Assembly (NCBI RefSeq): GCF_024623455.1
Contig: NZ_JANIPJ010000006.1
Span: 248,001-312,000, forward strand
DNA length: 64,000 bases
Source: Paenibacillus soyae
GTDB taxonomy: Bacteria > Bacillota > Bacilli > Paenibacillales > Paenibacillaceae
Direction: 5' to 3'
This document shows positions 63,434 to 64,000 of this stretch, piece by piece. The position numbers and the translations under genes were made by a program. Each line of letters begins with the position of its first letter. Positions within the stretch are counted from its first letter, which is position 1. Under the pieces are notes generated by a model. That model searched no databases, was not told the origin of the DNA, and saw only the letters and a list, made by a program, of their open reading frames with translations.

Positions 63434-64000
63434 AGACACAACGATTCTGATCACCGGGGGCACCGGCTCCTGGGGCCAAGAGCTGACTCGCAAGCTCCTG
63501 CCCTTCCGGCCGAAGGAAATACGAGTCTTCTCCCGCAACGAATTTGCGCAGGTTCAGATGCAGCGCTCATTCGATCATCCCGATCTGCGCTTTGTCATCG
63601 GCGACGTCAGGGATCAAGAAGCTGTGACGGACGCTTGCCGGAACGTCGACTACGTCTTCCATTTGGCTGCTCTAAAGCATGTTCCCGTATGCGAGCACCA
63701 GCCCGACGAAGCGCTCAAAACAAACGTAATCGGAACGGAAAACGTCATACGGGCAAGCATCCAGCACGGCGTCAAAAAAGTCATCGACGTATCCACGGAT
63801 AAAGCGGTCGATCCGATTAACTTCTACGGCATGACCAAAGCGTTTGCGGAGAAATTGATGATCCGGGCCAACTCGTTAAGCGAAACGACGCGCTTCGTCT
63901 GCGTCAGGGGAGGCAACGTGCTCGGCACGCAGGGCAGCGTTGTCCCCTATTTCAAAAGCCTGCTGCAGCAGAAAAAAGACATTCCTCTCACCTCGCACGA
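63426..64000 (+). CDS. CapE/FnlA-like UDP-N-acetylglucosamine 4,6-dehydratase/5-epimerase (cut by right edge)
   Basis: The first 191 codons of an extended SDR enzyme. Motifs are ILITGGTGSWGQELTRKLLP (7-26), VFHLAALKHVPVCEHQPDEA (near 78), DVSTDKAVDPINFYGMTKAF (near 120-140, YGMTK as the YxxxK pair) and VRGGNVLGTQGSVVPYFKSL (near 160). This is the pattern of CapE/FnlA/WbjB, first enzyme of UDP-N-acetyl-L-fucosamine synthesis. Its ATG overlaps the epimerase stop by 8 bp behind GGGAGG. A CapF/FnlB-like reductase would be expected next, beyond the window. Confidence 0.9.
   Translation, partial: MFKDTTILITGGTGSWGQELTRKLLPFRPKEIRVFSRNEFAQVQMQRSFDHPDLRFVIGDVRDQEAVTDACRNVDYVFHLAALKHVPVCEHQPDEALKTNVIGTENVIRASIQHGVKKVIDVSTDKAVDPINFYGMTKAFAEKLMIRANSLSETTRFVCVRGGNVLGTQGSVVPYFKSLLQQKKDIPLTSH

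Noticed and set aside
1-64000. CRISPR arrays, tRNA or rRNA genes, insertion sequences, prophage genes
   Set aside because: No regularly spaced repeats, cloverleaf sequences, transposase motifs or phage structural genes were recognised. The only long repeats are module-coding repeats inside secreted-protein genes.

Overview
The window looks like a Paenibacillaceae chromosome (Paenibacillus/Cohnella type, Bacillota). Evidence for this is the strong GGAGG ribosome sites, lipoprotein-type solute-binding proteins, YesM/YesN-like two-component and AraC regulators, sugar ABC permease pairs without their own ATPase, and very large secreted multidomain carbohydrate-active proteins. The assignment is inference; no rRNA or other marker gene is present.

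Region 1 (1-43655, all on the minus strand) is a carbohydrate-utilisation region. Read in the direction of transcription it begins with an operon of about 19.5 kb (43655 down to 24146): a solute-binding lipoprotein, a membrane-anchored solute-binding protein carrying carbohydrate-binding modules, two permeases, an NHL/TPR membrane protein, a Yip1-family protein, a DUF5696 lipoprotein, a second permease pair, a GH29 alpha-L-fucosidase, a sensor kinase/response regulator pair, and another solute-binding lipoprotein. Next come a GH28-like beta-helix enzyme, a membrane-bound AraC-type regulator, an LplB/LplC/LplA-type transporter, a 2525-residue secreted protein, a 1384-residue secreted alginate-lyase-like protein, two GH43-like enzymes, a truncated GH16 glucanase remnant, and another permease pair that runs off the left edge. 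Three transcription units here (GH43, ABC transporter, GH28) share a conserved element of about 48 bp that ends in an identical -35 box, with exactly 17 bp to a -10-like box. This defines a small regulon, most economically controlled by the membrane AraC protein at 20189-22459.

Region 2 (43656-50600) holds a divergently transcribed cupin/AraC regulator (plus), a GH3 glycosidase with a C-terminal CBM6-like domain (minus), and a KhtU/KhtT-like potassium/proton antiporter pair (minus) preceded by two possible tiny coupled leader ORFs.

Region 3 (50603-58912, plus) is a single 2769-codon gene for a cyclic beta-1,2-glucan synthase-like enzyme (GT84, glucoamylase-like and GH94 parts), closed by a clear terminator.

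Region 4 (59020-64000) is the start of a surface-polysaccharide locus: a glycosyltransferase (minus), then a plus-strand operon of a CapD/PglF-like dehydratase, an unrecognised Rossmann-fold protein, a WecB/CapG-like 2-epimerase and a CapE/FnlA-like dehydratase cut by the right edge. This is consistent with UDP-N-acetyl-L-fucosamine synthesis.

No tRNA, rRNA, CRISPR array, transposase or phage gene was seen. All domain calls were made by reading the sequence; no database search was run.
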